From Aequorivita todarodis (lineage in GTDB: Bacteria; Bacteroidota; Bacteroidia; Flavobacteriales; Flavobacteriaceae), in contig NZ_JAQQTG010000019.1 in assembly GCF_028561335.1 (NCBI RefSeq), forward strand, positions 163,409 through 227,408: a stretch of 64,000 nt of DNA. The letters run 5' to 3'. Shown one piece after another: positions 1 through 7,888 of this stretch (positions are counted from its first letter, which is position 1; each line of letters begins with the position of its first letter). The position numbers and the translations under genes are program-made. The notes under the pieces are model-generated. The model did not search any database and had not been told where the DNA came from. It saw only the letters and a list, made by a program, of their open reading frames with translations.

Positions 1-288
1 ATTGCTTGGGCCGGCGGCGAAATGGCCGTGGACGGCGAGCGCGGCATGACACAGTTTTCTCCCGAAGTGGTCGCCCAAAGTGACCCAGACGTCATTTTGC
101 TGACCGATTTTGGCTATGACAAATTGGGCTCCACCGAAGGGGTGGGCACGCTTCCGGGAATTTCAAGTACGCGTGCATTTAAAGAGGGAAAAGTGTATCG
201 CGTGGAGGAACACGATATGGTTTATTTGGGACCGCGAACTGGCGAGAATGTGGTTGCGTTGCAGAAGTTGATACACTCTGATAAGTAG
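1..288 (+). CDS. hmuT: Heme ABC transporter substrate-binding protein, C-terminal part
   Basis: The reading frame is open from the first base, so only the last 95 residues are present. It reads as the C-terminal lobe of a class III periplasmic binding protein: 'SPEVVAQSDPDVILLTDFG' is the typical strand-helix segment, followed by 'FKEGKVYRVEEHDMVYLGPR'. It is followed on the same strand by a FecCD-type permease and an ATPase, which is the order of heme importers (HmuTUV). The role would be to bind heme in the periplasm and deliver it to the permease. The heme specificity is inferred from family resemblance and gene order; an iron-siderophore or corrinoid ligand is possible. Confidence 0.8.
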   Translation: MAWAGGEMAVDGERGMTQFSPEVVAQSDPDVILLTDFGYDKLGSTEGVGTLPGISSTRAFKEGKVYRVEEHDMVYLGPRTGENVVALQKLIHSDK

Positions 289-336
289 CGGTTTGCAGTC
301 GCGGTGTTCAGTCGCAGTTTGCAGTAAAATTTTTAA

Positions 337-1374
337 ATGTTGAAAAAGAAAAACTATAAATACAAAGGAACTTTCCCAATTTTGATAATTCTTTTGGTGA
401 TTATTACTTTCTTCTCCATTAGCTATGGGGCGGTTTCTATTTCGTTTGAAGCAATAATTTCCTCGTTGAAAAAATATTTTACTACCCCCGAAACCATGGA
501 TTTAACGGAACGTATTTTTATGGAAATACGTTTGCCGCGGGCCATTCTTTGCATTTTTGTGGGTGCAAGTTTAGCCGTTGGCGGAACGTTGTTGCAAGCT
601 CTTTTTAGAAACCCAATTGTTGAGCCGGGACTTATTGGTACTTCCTGCGGGGCGGCTTTTGGGGCAGCTTTGTACTTTGCTTTGGGAGCAACGTTCGGGT
701 TTAGCGTTGGCAAATGGACATTGCCATTGGCAGCTTGTTTGGGCGCAATGCTATCTACGGGTATGGTTTTTTTCCTTTCGCAATCGCGCAATAGCGGGAA
801 AAGTTCCATCGTGGCTTTGTTGCTTACGGGCATTGCAATAAACGCTTTGTTTTTAAGCGGCGTTGGCTTTTTAAGTTACATTGCCCGCGATCCGCAGGCG
901 CGTTCCATTGTTTTTTGGAATCTGGGAACACTGAGCGGCGCCAATTGGACTTCAGTTACAATCGTTGGCATTTCGACAGTAGCAACCATATTAATTTCCC
1001 TTCGCTATGCAAAACATTTAAATGCGTTGATGATTGGCGAAGAGGAAGCCCAATTTTTAGGCGTAAACATCAAAAGCCTAAAGTGGAAAATTTTATTGAT
1101 AAACGTAATTATGGTTGCCGTGGCAACGGCCTTTGTGGGCGTCATCAGTTTTGTGGGGTTGATCGTTCCGCATCTTTTGCGAATCATCAACGGCAGCGAC
1201 AATCGGTTTCTTATAAGAAATAGCGCCCTGCTGGGGGGAATACTTCTGTGTGTGGCAGATTTAATTTCACGAATGGTATTGCGCCCGGCGGAGCTTCCCA
1301 TTGGTATTGTAACTTCAGTAGTTGGTGTACCTATTTTTATTTTTTTGTTGCAACGGAAAAATTACTTTTTTTGA
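337..1374 (+). CDS. hmuU: Iron/heme ABC transporter permease (FecCD family)
   Basis: This 345-residue, very hydrophobic protein has the features of FecCD/BtuC permeases. There is an N-terminal membrane segment at about residues 13-33, then 'RLPRAILCIFVGASLAVGG' and 'RNPIVEPGLIGTSCGAAFG'. Near residues 255-280 there is a conserved 'FVGVISFVGLIVPHLLR', the loop that contacts the ATPase. About ten membrane helices are expected. It lies 48 nt after the binding-protein gene and 132 nt before the ATPase gene, so the three probably form one importer. The length fits the family. The substrate is inferred to be heme from the neighbours. Confidence 0.88.
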   Translation: MLKKKNYKYKGTFPILIILLVIITFFSISYGAVSISFEAIISSLKKYFTTPETMDLTERIFMEIRLPRAILCIFVGASLAVGGTLLQALFRNPIVEPGLIGTSCGAAFGAALYFALGATFGFSVGKWTLPLAACLGAMLSTGMVFFLSQSRNSGKSSIVALLLTGIAINALFLSGVGFLSYIARDPQARSIVFWNLGTLSGANWTSVTIVGISTVATILISLRYAKHLNALMIGEEEAQFLGVNIKSLKWKILLINVIMVAVATAFVGVISFVGLIVPHLLRIINGSDNRFLIRNSALLGGILLCVADLISRMVLRPAELPIGIVTSVVGVPIFIFLLQRKNYFF

Positions 1375-1506
1375 AAAAGAATCAAGAAACAAGACCCAAG
1401 AATCAGAACGGAACCGTGAAAGATTTTATAACCGGTCCTGTTTCCTGTTTCCTTTTTTCCTGTTTCAAAATAGAATGATTGACTAATTTTGATTAACGAA
1501 TAAAAA

Positions 1507-2283
1507 TTGATTCAAACAAACAACATAACATACCGAATAAGAAACAAAACTATCCTCAAAGATATTTCCGTACACTTTGAAGCTGGAAAAATCAACCTCA
1601 TCCTCGGGCCAAACGGGGCGGGAAAATCTACGCTGGTAAAAATAATCTGTAACCAATTGAAACCGCAGCAAGGCGCTGTTTTTTATGAAGAAAAAAACAT
1701 CCGCGAGACTTCCGTGGCCGAGCTTGCGAAAGTGCGCGCGGTACTTTCACAAAACACAGAGCTCGCATTTCCCCTAAAAGTGAAGGAAGTGGTGATGATG
1801 GGCCGCTATCCGCATTTCTCGGTAAACCCAACTACCAAAGACGAGAAGGCTGTAACGGAAGCGATGCAGTTTTTTGATGTGGAAACTATGGCCGATCGCG
1901 ATTACCTAACTTTGAGCGGTGGCGAAAAACAGCGGGTACATTTTGCAAGAGTTGTTTCGCAACTATGGTATCCTTCGGAAAAAGGTTGTAGGTATTTGGT
2001 TTTGGACGAGCCGCTCACTTTTTTGGACGTGCATTACCAGTTTCAGTTTATGCACAAATTGCGAGAGTTATTAAAACAACAGAATTTGGTAATTGTTGGC
2101 GTGGTGCACGACCTGAACCTCGCCGCCAAGTTTGCCGATCATTTGGTATTGCTGAACAACGGTGAATTGCTGGCAGCCGGAACCAAAGAAGAAGTGCTGA
2201 ACGCCGAAAACATGAAAACCGCCTACCGCTTGGAACCGGTAATCCATAACGATGAGCGGGGGATGTATTTGTTTTTTGAATAG
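1507..2283 (+). CDS. hmuV: Heme ABC transporter ATP-binding protein
   Basis: The protein has 258 residues with all ABC ATPase motifs: Walker A 'GPNGAGKST' at 34-42, Q-loop Gln82, signature 'LSGGEKQR' at about 136-143, Walker B 'YLVLDEP' at about 163-169, and a switch His in 'VVHDLNLA'. It would power import through the preceding permease. The start is a TTG (codons for M-I-Q-T); no ATG lies near it and the next in-frame Met would remove Walker A, so the TTG is favoured. The 132-nt spacer before it holds no gene. The name hmuV rests on the resemblance of the three genes to heme importers. Confidence 0.87.
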   Translation: MIQTNNITYRIRNKTILKDISVHFEAGKINLILGPNGAGKSTLVKIICNQLKPQQGAVFYEEKNIRETSVAELAKVRAVLSQNTELAFPLKVKEVVMMGRYPHFSVNPTTKDEKAVTEAMQFFDVETMADRDYLTLSGGEKQRVHFARVVSQLWYPSEKGCRYLVLDEPLTFLDVHYQFQFMHKLRELLKQQNLVIVGVVHDLNLAAKFADHLVLLNNGELLAAGTKEEVLNAENMKTAYRLEPVIHNDERGMYLFFE

Positions 2284-2328
2284 ATTTCAGGAAGTTTTTA
2301 ATAGATTTGAATTTTACAGTGAAACAAA

Positions 2329-3042
2329 ATGAATTTTATTAAAGTCTTACTTCTTATCTTTTTATTTGCCTGTTGCGCTCAAAACAAGGAAGAGGAAGCC
2401 TTTGAAAATGATTTAGGAAAAGAGAACAGTGAAACGCTCAACTATCTTGTTTCAGCATTTGAAAAGGATTTTTTGAAAAAGCAATATCCTAAACTAAAAA
2501 TAAATGAGGCCTACAGAAAGTTTCTTGAAGATTTGAGGGATGGAAATACAAATAATTGGAAAGAGAGACCCGCAGAAGCCGTAAAAATATTTAATGAAAG
2601 TAAATTAAGACTGGAAATTTATAATTTTCCCGATTCCATTTGGGTTGTTCCAAATAGTACAAAGGACAAAATAGAAGAAGATTCATTATCTATTTTATAT
2701 TATCCACTTCCTTACATAAAATATAGGCGAAAAGATTATATCGATTCCATTGGAAAACAACATTATTTATATTCAAGATCGTATGTTCAGTTAGATTCGT
2801 TAAACACGGATTCCATTATAAATTATGTCAAAAAGATTCGGGAATTCAGATATGACGGAGAATATTTTAAACTTATCGATAGGTATAAAAATAAAAACTC
2901 TTTTTGGTCAGAAATGAATGAATATGTTATTTCCCTAAATAATGAAAATTCGAAAGTATTTGCCCAAATGATACTCAAAAATAATTTTGACTTAAACAAT
3001 CCCACAGTCCGAAAATTTATAGTTCTTGAATGTGTTTATTAA
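2329..3042 (+). CDS. Putative lipoprotein of unknown function
   Basis: I do not recognise the family. The 237-residue product begins with a short basic and hydrophobic signal ending in 'LFACC' (residues 12-16), a lipobox with Cys15 or Cys16 as the acylated residue. It is followed by an acidic stretch (KEEEAFEND), as is common in Bacteroidota surface lipoproteins. The mature part is charged, rich in Lys, Asn, Asp and Tyr, and has no membrane segment. The gene stands 45 nt after hmuV but shows no functional link to it. A hairpin-like terminator follows. Confidence 0.7.
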   Translation: MNFIKVLLLIFLFACCAQNKEEEAFENDLGKENSETLNYLVSAFEKDFLKKQYPKLKINEAYRKFLEDLRDGNTNNWKERPAEAVKIFNESKLRLEIYNFPDSIWVVPNSTKDKIEEDSLSILYYPLPYIKYRRKDYIDSIGKQHYLYSRSYVQLDSLNTDSIINYVKKIREFRYDGEYFKLIDRYKNKNSFWSEMNEYVISLNNENSKVFAQMILKNNFDLNNPTVRKFIVLECVY

Positions 3043-3044
3043 TA

Positions 3045-3082
3045 AAAAAAGCCCCCGAGTCACAACTCCCGGAAGCTTTTTT
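3045..3082. terminator. Bidirectional terminator between convergent genes
   Basis: The arms AAAAAAGC and GCTTTTTT flank an imperfect GC-rich inner stem, in which GAG pairs with CTC and CC with GG around a two-base bulge. The A-run and T-run on either side suit termination in both directions, and the element lies between a plus-strand and a minus-strand gene that end here. The inner stem is imperfect, so confidence is moderate. Confidence 0.6.
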
Positions 3083-3106
3083 CCCCTCACATTATTAAAC
3101 CTAAAA

Positions 3107-4153
3107 CTATTTTTTCACTATCTTTTTTGTTGCAGTGCCATTTTCAGTTTCTATCTGGAGTAGGTACATGCCTTTCGATAGGTTTTCAATATTCATTTCA
3201 CCATTTATCAAAACGGCCCCTGTGTTTCTGCCAAGCATATCAAAAAGCTTCGCTCCTTTTATCTGTGCACCTTGTGGGTTGTCAATTTTAAGTACGTTAG
3301 CAGCGGGGTTTGGATACACTGTAAAGGATTCCAGATTTTGGTCCTCCACCCCAAGGCCGTCTTCCTTTATAACAAACAGGCTATACTTTCTGGATCCGCC
3401 AAAACCAAGTTCGGTAACTTCGCCGGTAGTAGTATTCACCGTATTGAAATAGGACCAGATTACCCCACTCCTATTTTGCAGCACCGCATAAAGTGTATTG
3501 GTACTGTGATCTACCGTAAACCCACTTCGTACCGGATATAGCCCACCCGGATACATATTGCCCACACTTGTGCCCACGCCAGTATTCACGTCAATGGTAA
3601 AAAGATCGCCAGAAACGGCATCGGCGGCATATACTATACCGTTGTTATCAATTTCCATGGCAACAACGTTTGGGATTCCCGTACCTGTGCCTATTTCGGT
3701 CAGTACACCCGTAGCAAGGTTAAGCGAATAAAAATGTGATCCATTTTCGTTATTGGGATCCGAGCTTATGGCGTAAAAGGTATCATTGGTATAGTTATAG
3801 GATAATTGGCTCATAAACTGACCGCCAACAATCCCTGAAACCGTTGCCGCATAATTAACAGCGCCCGTATTCAAATCAACAATTCCCAAAACATAATCTG
3901 GGGCTTGGTAAACAAAGGTATACATTACCCCGGCATTGTTGTAATCGCCGCCCAGCATCGTAAACGCGTTGTTGGTTATTACATTTTGGATTGGAAAATA
4001 AGGTCCCGCAACGGGAATGGTGCCAAACTGGCCTGGGTTGGTAAAGGTTTCCATCACATAAAAATCTGTGGCGGCCCTGCCAAAATCCTGAGCTTGGGCG
4101 GGGTTTGCCATCACTGTAACACAAAAAGCAAAAAGAAAGATAATTTTTTTCAT
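3107..4153 (-). CDS. Secreted protein with T9SS type A sorting domain
   Basis: This 348-residue protein has an N-terminal signal peptide ('MKKIIFLFAFCVTVMANPAQ', cleavage near AQAQ). Its C-terminal region of about 75 residues carries the marks of a type IX secretion sorting domain: 'FTVYPNPAANVLKI' and 'GMYLLQIETENGTATKKIVKK'. The middle contains repeated short motifs of the type 'LNLATGVLTEIGTG' and 'IDVNTGVGTSVG', which suggests a beta-propeller-like fold. It would be exported by Sec, cross the outer membrane by T9SS and stay at the surface or be released. No catalytic motif is visible. It is transcribed alone. Confidence 0.85.
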   Translation of the reverse strand: MKKIIFLFAFCVTVMANPAQAQDFGRAATDFYVMETFTNPGQFGTIPVAGPYFPIQNVITNNAFTMLGGDYNNAGVMYTFVYQAPDYVLGIVDLNTGAVNYAATVSGIVGGQFMSQLSYNYTNDTFYAISSDPNNENGSHFYSLNLATGVLTEIGTGTGIPNVVAMEIDNNGIVYAADAVSGDLFTIDVNTGVGTSVGNMYPGGLYPVRSGFTVDHSTNTLYAVLQNRSGVIWSYFNTVNTTTGEVTELGFGGSRKYSLFVIKEDGLGVEDQNLESFTVYPNPAANVLKIDNPQGAQIKGAKLFDMLGRNTGAVLINGEMNIENLSKGMYLLQIETENGTATKKIVKK

Positions 4154-4290
4154 GATTAAAATTTTTAAAGGATTATACTCCTATATCGTAAAAGCTTAAA
4201 TAAGTCATCAATAATTTGGGCGGGAAATTTGTAGCTTTAACTTTTCAAATCTTTCTTAACTATGGTTGTAAGTTTTAAAAAATCATTTAA

Positions 4291-4758
4291 ATGACAGAAA
4301 AAGAAATACTATTAAAACCCAAAAAATTAACCACCATAATACTTCTTCTAATAAGTTCTCTTTTTGTAATTGCAGGATTAATTGTGATGGAAGAAGAAAC
4401 TTTTATAAAATGGGGCACAATACTATTTTTTGGTTCAGGGGTTATTGTATTTACTATTCAATTATTCCCAAATTCAAGTTATTTAAAGTTAACCAACGAG
4501 GGATTTGAAGTACGGTCTTTATATCATTCCCATTTTACGAAATGGACAGATGTAAATTGTTTCGGAATCCTCGCTATTAGATTCAACACCTTAGTCGTTT
4601 TCAACTATACCGACAACCATAAAAAACATACTCCAGGAAAGAAAATTGCAAGGTTCCTTTCCAAAAGTCAAGGAGCCTTGCCAGATAACTATGGAATGAA
4701 GGCCATAAAACTTGTGGAGCTGATGAATGAATGGAAATTTAAAAATGTAAAAACATAG
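4291..4758 (+). CDS. Small membrane protein, STM3941-like
   Basis: The 155-residue protein has two adjacent membrane segments (about residues 13-33 and 42-60), followed by a cytosolic part with 'SSYLKLTNEGFEVRSLYHSH' and 'FTKWTDVNCFGI'. This two-helix plus PH-like beta layout resembles the widespread STM3941 family of uncharacterised bacterial proteins. That assignment is from memory of the family pattern. No catalytic residues stand out. It is flanked by unrelated genes. Confidence 0.6.
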   Translation: MTEKEILLKPKKLTTIILLLISSLFVIAGLIVMEEETFIKWGTILFFGSGVIVFTIQLFPNSSYLKLTNEGFEVRSLYHSHFTKWTDVNCFGILAIRFNTLVVFNYTDNHKKHTPGKKIARFLSKSQGALPDNYGMKAIKLVELMNEWKFKNVKT

Positions 4759-4863
4759 TATAGATAACACTTGCTACCGCGCGTTTGCAACGCGTGGCTA
4801 CGCAGAACAAGCAATCCCTCCCCTAAAACAATAACAATATAAAAACGTATAAACTATTTCAAA

Positions 4864-5253
4864 ATGACAAAAATAGACCCCATAATAGCAGTAAAAAATG
4901 TAGAAACAAGCGCCAAGTGGTACCAAGCAATATTGGGCTGTAAAAGAGAACACGGCGGAGATGAGTTTGCAGTCTTGGTCTCCGAAAATGACGAAGTGTT
5001 GCTCTGCCTCCACAAATGGGGCGCGCACGAACATCCAACGATGAAAGACCCCAATACTCCAATCGGGAATGGACTCATCCTTTACTATAAAACGGAAGAC
5101 ATCAACGCGATAAGACAAAATGTTGAAAAATGGGGCCATCCCGTGGCAGAAGAAATACACTTAAACGAAAATTCCACAAAAATGGAATTTTCACTACGCG
5201 ACCCAGACGGTTACTATTTAACGATCACCGAATACCATAATTACGAAGGTTAA
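4864..5253 (+). CDS. VOC (glyoxalase/bleomycin-resistance) family protein
   Basis: The 129-residue protein shows the beta-alpha-beta-beta-beta repeats of the vicinal oxygen chelate fold: 'IDPIIAVKNVETSAKWYQAI' at the start of the first half, 'GLILYYKTEDINAIRQNVEK' at the start of the second, and the usual ending 'FSLRDPDGYYLTITEY'. Such proteins are metal-dependent lyases, dioxygenases or drug-binding proteins, and the sequence alone does not say which. The length is normal for a single-domain member. The gene appears to be transcribed alone. Confidence 0.82.
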   Translation: MTKIDPIIAVKNVETSAKWYQAILGCKREHGGDEFAVLVSENDEVLLCLHKWGAHEHPTMKDPNTPIGNGLILYYKTEDINAIRQNVEKWGHPVAEEIHLNENSTKMEFSLRDPDGYYLTITEYHNYEG

Positions 5254-5342
5254 AACAAAGCTAAAAGCAATAGACAGCTTTCCAAAAAACCCAACAAATT
5301 CCTATCTTTAGATTAAAAGAAAAATTAATTTAAAAAAATGTC

Positions 5343-5549
5343 ATGAAAAATTATAAGGTAGGCGACCATGTAAAATGGAACTCAGAGGCCGGGGAAGTAT
5401 CCGGAAAAATAATCAAGGTTCACCATTCAGATTTTCAGTACAAGGGCCACACCCACCACGCCAGCAAGGACGACCCGCAGTATGAAATAAAAAGCGACAA
5501 GACAGACCACATTGCGGCGCATAAAGGTTCCGCGCTTTCAAAAGTTTAA
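5343..5549 (+). CDS. DUF2945 / HVA1 TUDOR-like small protein
   Basis: This 68-residue protein matches the small DUF2945 family (also called hypervirulence-associated TUDOR domain). It begins 'YKVGDHVKWNSEAGEVSGKI', then has a basic, His-rich middle, and ends with 'QYEIKSDKTDHIAAHKGSAL', the usual C-terminal signature. The biochemical role is not established; a small SH3-like barrel is expected. The start ATG is close to a purine-poor, A-rich leader, which is normal here. The gene converges with a DUF1697 gene, the two stops being 9 nt apart. Confidence 0.85.
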   Translation: MKNYKVGDHVKWNSEAGEVSGKIIKVHHSDFQYKGHTHHASKDDPQYEIKSDKTDHIAAHKGSALSKV

Positions 5550-5558
5550 AGAAGAGAC

Positions 5559-6080
5559 TTATTTTGCAAGTTCAATAAGTTTCGCGAGGGTGCGGTAGTT
5601 TCGGGTGGTGGCTTCAACTTTCAGCTTTTTCTCAAAAAAATTGTTGTTGCATTTGGCAACGCCATATCCTTTGGAAGCAAAAAGATACACGCAATTTTCA
5701 GTAATATTGAATTCTTCGCCGGGATACGTCTCTTGGCTCACTTTTTCTGTCAAATTTTTTGCGGGCGGTTCATTGAGCAGGATAAAATAGGAAGCCTTTT
5801 TCTTTTCTTCGGAAAATGGACAGGCGGCAAGAATCCTTTCAATTTCAGAAGCTGTTTTTACCAATACGGGAACTTCAAAACCGAACGATTTCTGTATGCC
5901 CTTGCCAATTTTTTTGGCCAAATTGTTATTGGCACTCGCAGAAAAAACAACGTTTCCGCTCTGTATATAAGTAACAACATCAGCAAAGCCCAACTCCTCA
6001 AAAAGAAGTTTTAGGTCCGCCATTTTCATCTGTTTGTTGCCCACGTTTATTCCGCGCAACAGGGCTATGTAGGTTTGCAT
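5559..6080 (-). CDS. DUF1697 family protein
   Basis: The N-terminus 'QTYIALLRGINVGNKQMKMA' followed by 'FADVVTYIQSGNVVFSA' is the hallmark of DUF1697, an uncharacterised bacterial family with an alpha/beta ferredoxin-like fold. The length of 173 residues is normal. It starts 1 nt downstream of the stop of the ParE-like toxin gene, so it probably shares that transcript. A functional link to the toxin is not implied by the family. Confidence 0.85.
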   Translation of the reverse strand: MQTYIALLRGINVGNKQMKMADLKLLFEELGFADVVTYIQSGNVVFSASANNNLAKKIGKGIQKSFGFEVPVLVKTASEIERILAACPFSEEKKKASYFILLNEPPAKNLTEKVSQETYPGEEFNITENCVYLFASKGYGVAKCNNNFFEKKLKVEATTRNYRTLAKLIELAK

Positions 6081-6081
6081 A

Positions 6082-6351
6082 TTAATAGGATTGGCTTTGT
6101 CTTATTATATTTATTACTGTTACTACATCATCTTTAATATTATAGTGAAGCGAATACGGAAATATTTTGAAATGGACAATGCGCAAATTCCGATAACGAA
6201 TTTGGAACAAATAAGGGTTTTGTTCTAAAAACTCAATCTGCTCGTCAAAATCAAAAAGAAATTCCATTTTCTTGTCCATGGCATCGTAAAAACATTCGGC
6301 TTTTTTAAGCTCACGTTCGGCGTCAATCGACAGTATTACGGGAAATGCCAT
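6082..6351 (-). CDS. Type II toxin, RelE/ParE family
   Basis: The 89-residue protein has the compact ParE/RelE layout. Two N-terminal helices ('LSIDAERELKKAECFYD', then 'KKMEFLFDFDEQIEFLEQNP') are followed by beta strands with 'RYRNLRIVHFKIFPYSLHYN' and a final 'VVTVINIIRQSQSY'. ParE toxins poison gyrase, while RelE toxins cut mRNA on the ribosome; this one looks nearer ParE, but the target is not certain. It overlaps the upstream antitoxin gene by 29 nt, the usual coupled toxin-antitoxin arrangement. Confidence 0.83.
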   Translation of the reverse strand: MAFPVILSIDAERELKKAECFYDAMDKKMEFLFDFDEQIEFLEQNPYLFQIRYRNLRIVHFKIFPYSLHYNIKDDVVTVINIIRQSQSY

Positions 6352-6586
6352 ATTTCTTTCTTATTTCTTCTATCGGAATCGTTTTCAAAGTGCCTTTTTC
6401 TTGGCGGTCCAAAATGTCATCCATCATGGTTTTATATTCCTCAGACGGTTCGGCCAATTGTCGAGCCAAATTTTCAATATAATTTTCAATATAATTCTTC
6501 AGCGATCTATTATCAGCTTTTGCCTGTTTTTCCAAGATTTCCCAGACCTCATCTTTTAGTTCGATTATTTTTTTCTTTTTTCCCAT
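6323..6586 (-). CDS. Antitoxin of ParE-type toxin-antitoxin pair
   Basis: This 87-residue protein lies directly upstream of the toxin gene and overlaps it. It begins with a basic segment and 'IIELKDEVWEILEKQAKADN', which fits a ribbon-helix-helix DNA-binding region. An acidic C-terminal part follows ('EPSEEYKTMMDDILDRQEKG') that would wrap the toxin. A short internal duplication (NYIENYIEN) is visible. It should neutralise the toxin and repress the operon through the palindrome just upstream of its start. Confidence 0.8.
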   Translation of the reverse strand: MGKKKKIIELKDEVWEILEKQAKADNRSLKNYIENYIENLARQLAEPSEEYKTMMDDILDRQEKGTLKTIPIEEIRKKYGISRNTVD

Positions 6587-6596
6587 TGTATATAGA

Positions 6597-6619
6597 TTTT
6601 ATATATCAAATATATAAAA
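6597..6619 (-). promoter_or_regulatory. Palindromic operator over the -7 box of the toxin-antitoxin operon
   Basis: TTTTATATAT and ATATATAAAA form perfect 10-bp arms around CAA. On the minus strand the centre contains TATATTTG (6614 to 6607), an exact match to the Bacteroidota -7 consensus TAnnTTTG. The antitoxin ATG is at 6586, so a short 5' untranslated region follows. Binding here would block the promoter, which is the usual autoregulation of such pairs. That the antitoxin binds here is inferred. Confidence 0.6.
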
Positions 6620-6625
6620 ATTATA

Positions 6626-7888
6626 TTAAAATACGCTATCTCTCCCCTCCTTTGGAGGGCAGGGGGAGGCCAGATTTTGCGAAACAATATACCCGCCCGT
6701 CCAAGCATTCTGAAAGTTAAAACCTCCCGTAATAGCATCTATATTTAAAACCTCGCCGGCAAAATAAAGTCCGTCAACCTTTCTGCTTTCAAAGGTTTTG
6801 AAGTTCACTTCCGTTAAATCTACGCCACCGGCGGTTACAAATTCTTCCTTAAACGTACTTTTCCCCGTAACCTCAAAAATGCCCGCCGTGAGTTGGTTGG
6901 CCAAATTCTGAAGATTTTCCCGCGTGGCATCGGCCCAAGTAAGAGTTTCGGCAATTCCGGAGGCTTTTACCAGACTTTGCCAAAGCCGTTTCGGCAGTTC
7001 GAACTGCGCATATTTATAGATGGTTTGCTTTCCTTGGGAAGATTTCATTGCTTTTAAAGAATCCAAGATATCTTCCTCGGAAACATCGTTCAACCAATTT
7101 ACCTCTATTTTGAAGTGATATTTCAAAGGCTCCAACAATCGCGCCCCCCAAGCCGAAAGTTTTAAAATTGCGGGACCGCTCATTCCCCAGTGGGTAATTA
7201 ATAGCGGAAGCCCCCTGACCCCCAAAGGGGGAAATTGCGGTTGCAATAATACTTTAACGCTTGCAATTACTGAAATCCCCGGTAAGTCAATGATTCTGGA
7301 ATCCTTAATATTAAAGGTGAAAAGTGACGGAACCGCGGGAATTATTTTGTGTCCCAAATCTTTTAGCAATTGCCAAATCTTGGGATTGCTGCCCGTGGCA
7401 ACCACAACTTTTTTTGCTGAAAAAGTATCTGTAGTTGTAGTTATTTTGAAGCAATCTGTTTCTTTTTGAATTTCCTTTGCGGCTTGATTGAGAAGCACCT
7501 CAACGCCGAATCTTTTCGCTTCGGAAAGAAAACAATCGATTATCGTTTGTGAAGAATCCGAAACTGGAAACATCCGTCCGTCTTCTTCAATTTTTAGCTC
7601 CACTCCCCTTTTCTCAAACCAGGCAATGGTATCGCCAGTCATAAACGTGTGGAATGGGCCCAAAAGTTCCTTTTCGCCGCGCGGATAGTTCTGAGTCAAT
7701 TCCTTCGGAAGAAATTCGGCGTGGGTTACGTTGCATCTTCCACCGCCGGAAACTTTCACTTTGGTCAGCACTTCCTTTCCGCGTTCAAGAATGATTATTT
7801 TAAGTTTCGGATTATTCTCAGCAGCGTTGATTGCCGTGAAAAAGCCCGCAGCACCGCCGCCGATTATTATGACATCGGCCTGTATCAA
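6626..7888 (-). CDS. HI0933/BaiN-type NAD(P)/FAD-dependent oxidoreductase
   Basis: The product is a flavoprotein of the HI0933 family: FAD-binding 'VIIIGGGAAGFFTAINAA' near the N-terminus, 'VSGGGRCNVTHAEF', and the C-terminal 'TAGGVDLTEVNFKTFESRKV' and 'GLYFAGEVLNIDAITGGFN'. I chose the TTG at 7888, giving 420 residues. It overlaps the stop of the upstream decarboxylase gene (TTGA), and the frame's earlier ATG at 7975 would add 29 residues that align with nothing in the family. Two short palindromic elements are embedded in the coding sequence, one giving an internal 'FPPLGVRG' and one forming the C-terminal tail. The substrate is unknown. Confidence 0.85.
   Translation of the reverse strand: MIQADVIIIGGGAAGFFTAINAAENNPKLKIIILERGKEVLTKVKVSGGGRCNVTHAEFLPKELTQNYPRGEKELLGPFHTFMTGDTIAWFEKRGVELKIEEDGRMFPVSDSSQTIIDCFLSEAKRFGVEVLLNQAAKEIQKETDCFKITTTTDTFSAKKVVVATGSNPKIWQLLKDLGHKIIPAVPSLFTFNIKDSRIIDLPGISVIASVKVLLQPQFPPLGVRGLPLLITHWGMSGPAILKLSAWGARLLEPLKYHFKIEVNWLNDVSEEDILDSLKAMKSSQGKQTIYKYAQFELPKRLWQSLVKASGIAETLTWADATRENLQNLANQLTAGIFEVTGKSTFKEEFVTAGGVDLTEVNFKTFESRKVDGLYFAGEVLNIDAITGGFNFQNAWTGGYIVSQNLASPCPPKEGRDSVF
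6645..6659. repeat. Palindromic element at the 3' end of the flavoprotein gene
   Basis: CCCTCC-TTT-GGAGGG is a perfect palindrome with a 3-nt centre. It is followed by GCAGGGGGAGG, a common intergenic repeat form in Bacteroidota. Here it is translated and supplies the last residues ('SPCPPKEGRDSVF') of the flavoprotein. Confidence 0.75.
7219..7231. repeat. Palindromic element inside the flavoprotein coding sequence
   Basis: CCCCC-AAA-GGGGG lies in frame inside the HI0933-type gene and encodes 'FPPLGVRG' at about residues 219-226. The peptide sits in a surface-loop position between 'VKVLLQPQ' and 'LPLLITHWGMSGPA'. The same translated motif is familiar from other Bacteroidota proteins carrying such repeats. 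Confidence 0.75.

Noticed and set aside
289..336. Short cag/tcg repeats before hmuU as a regulatory element.
   Set aside because: They are low-complexity ('gcagtcgc' type) and lie in a 48-nt spacer with no clear symmetry.
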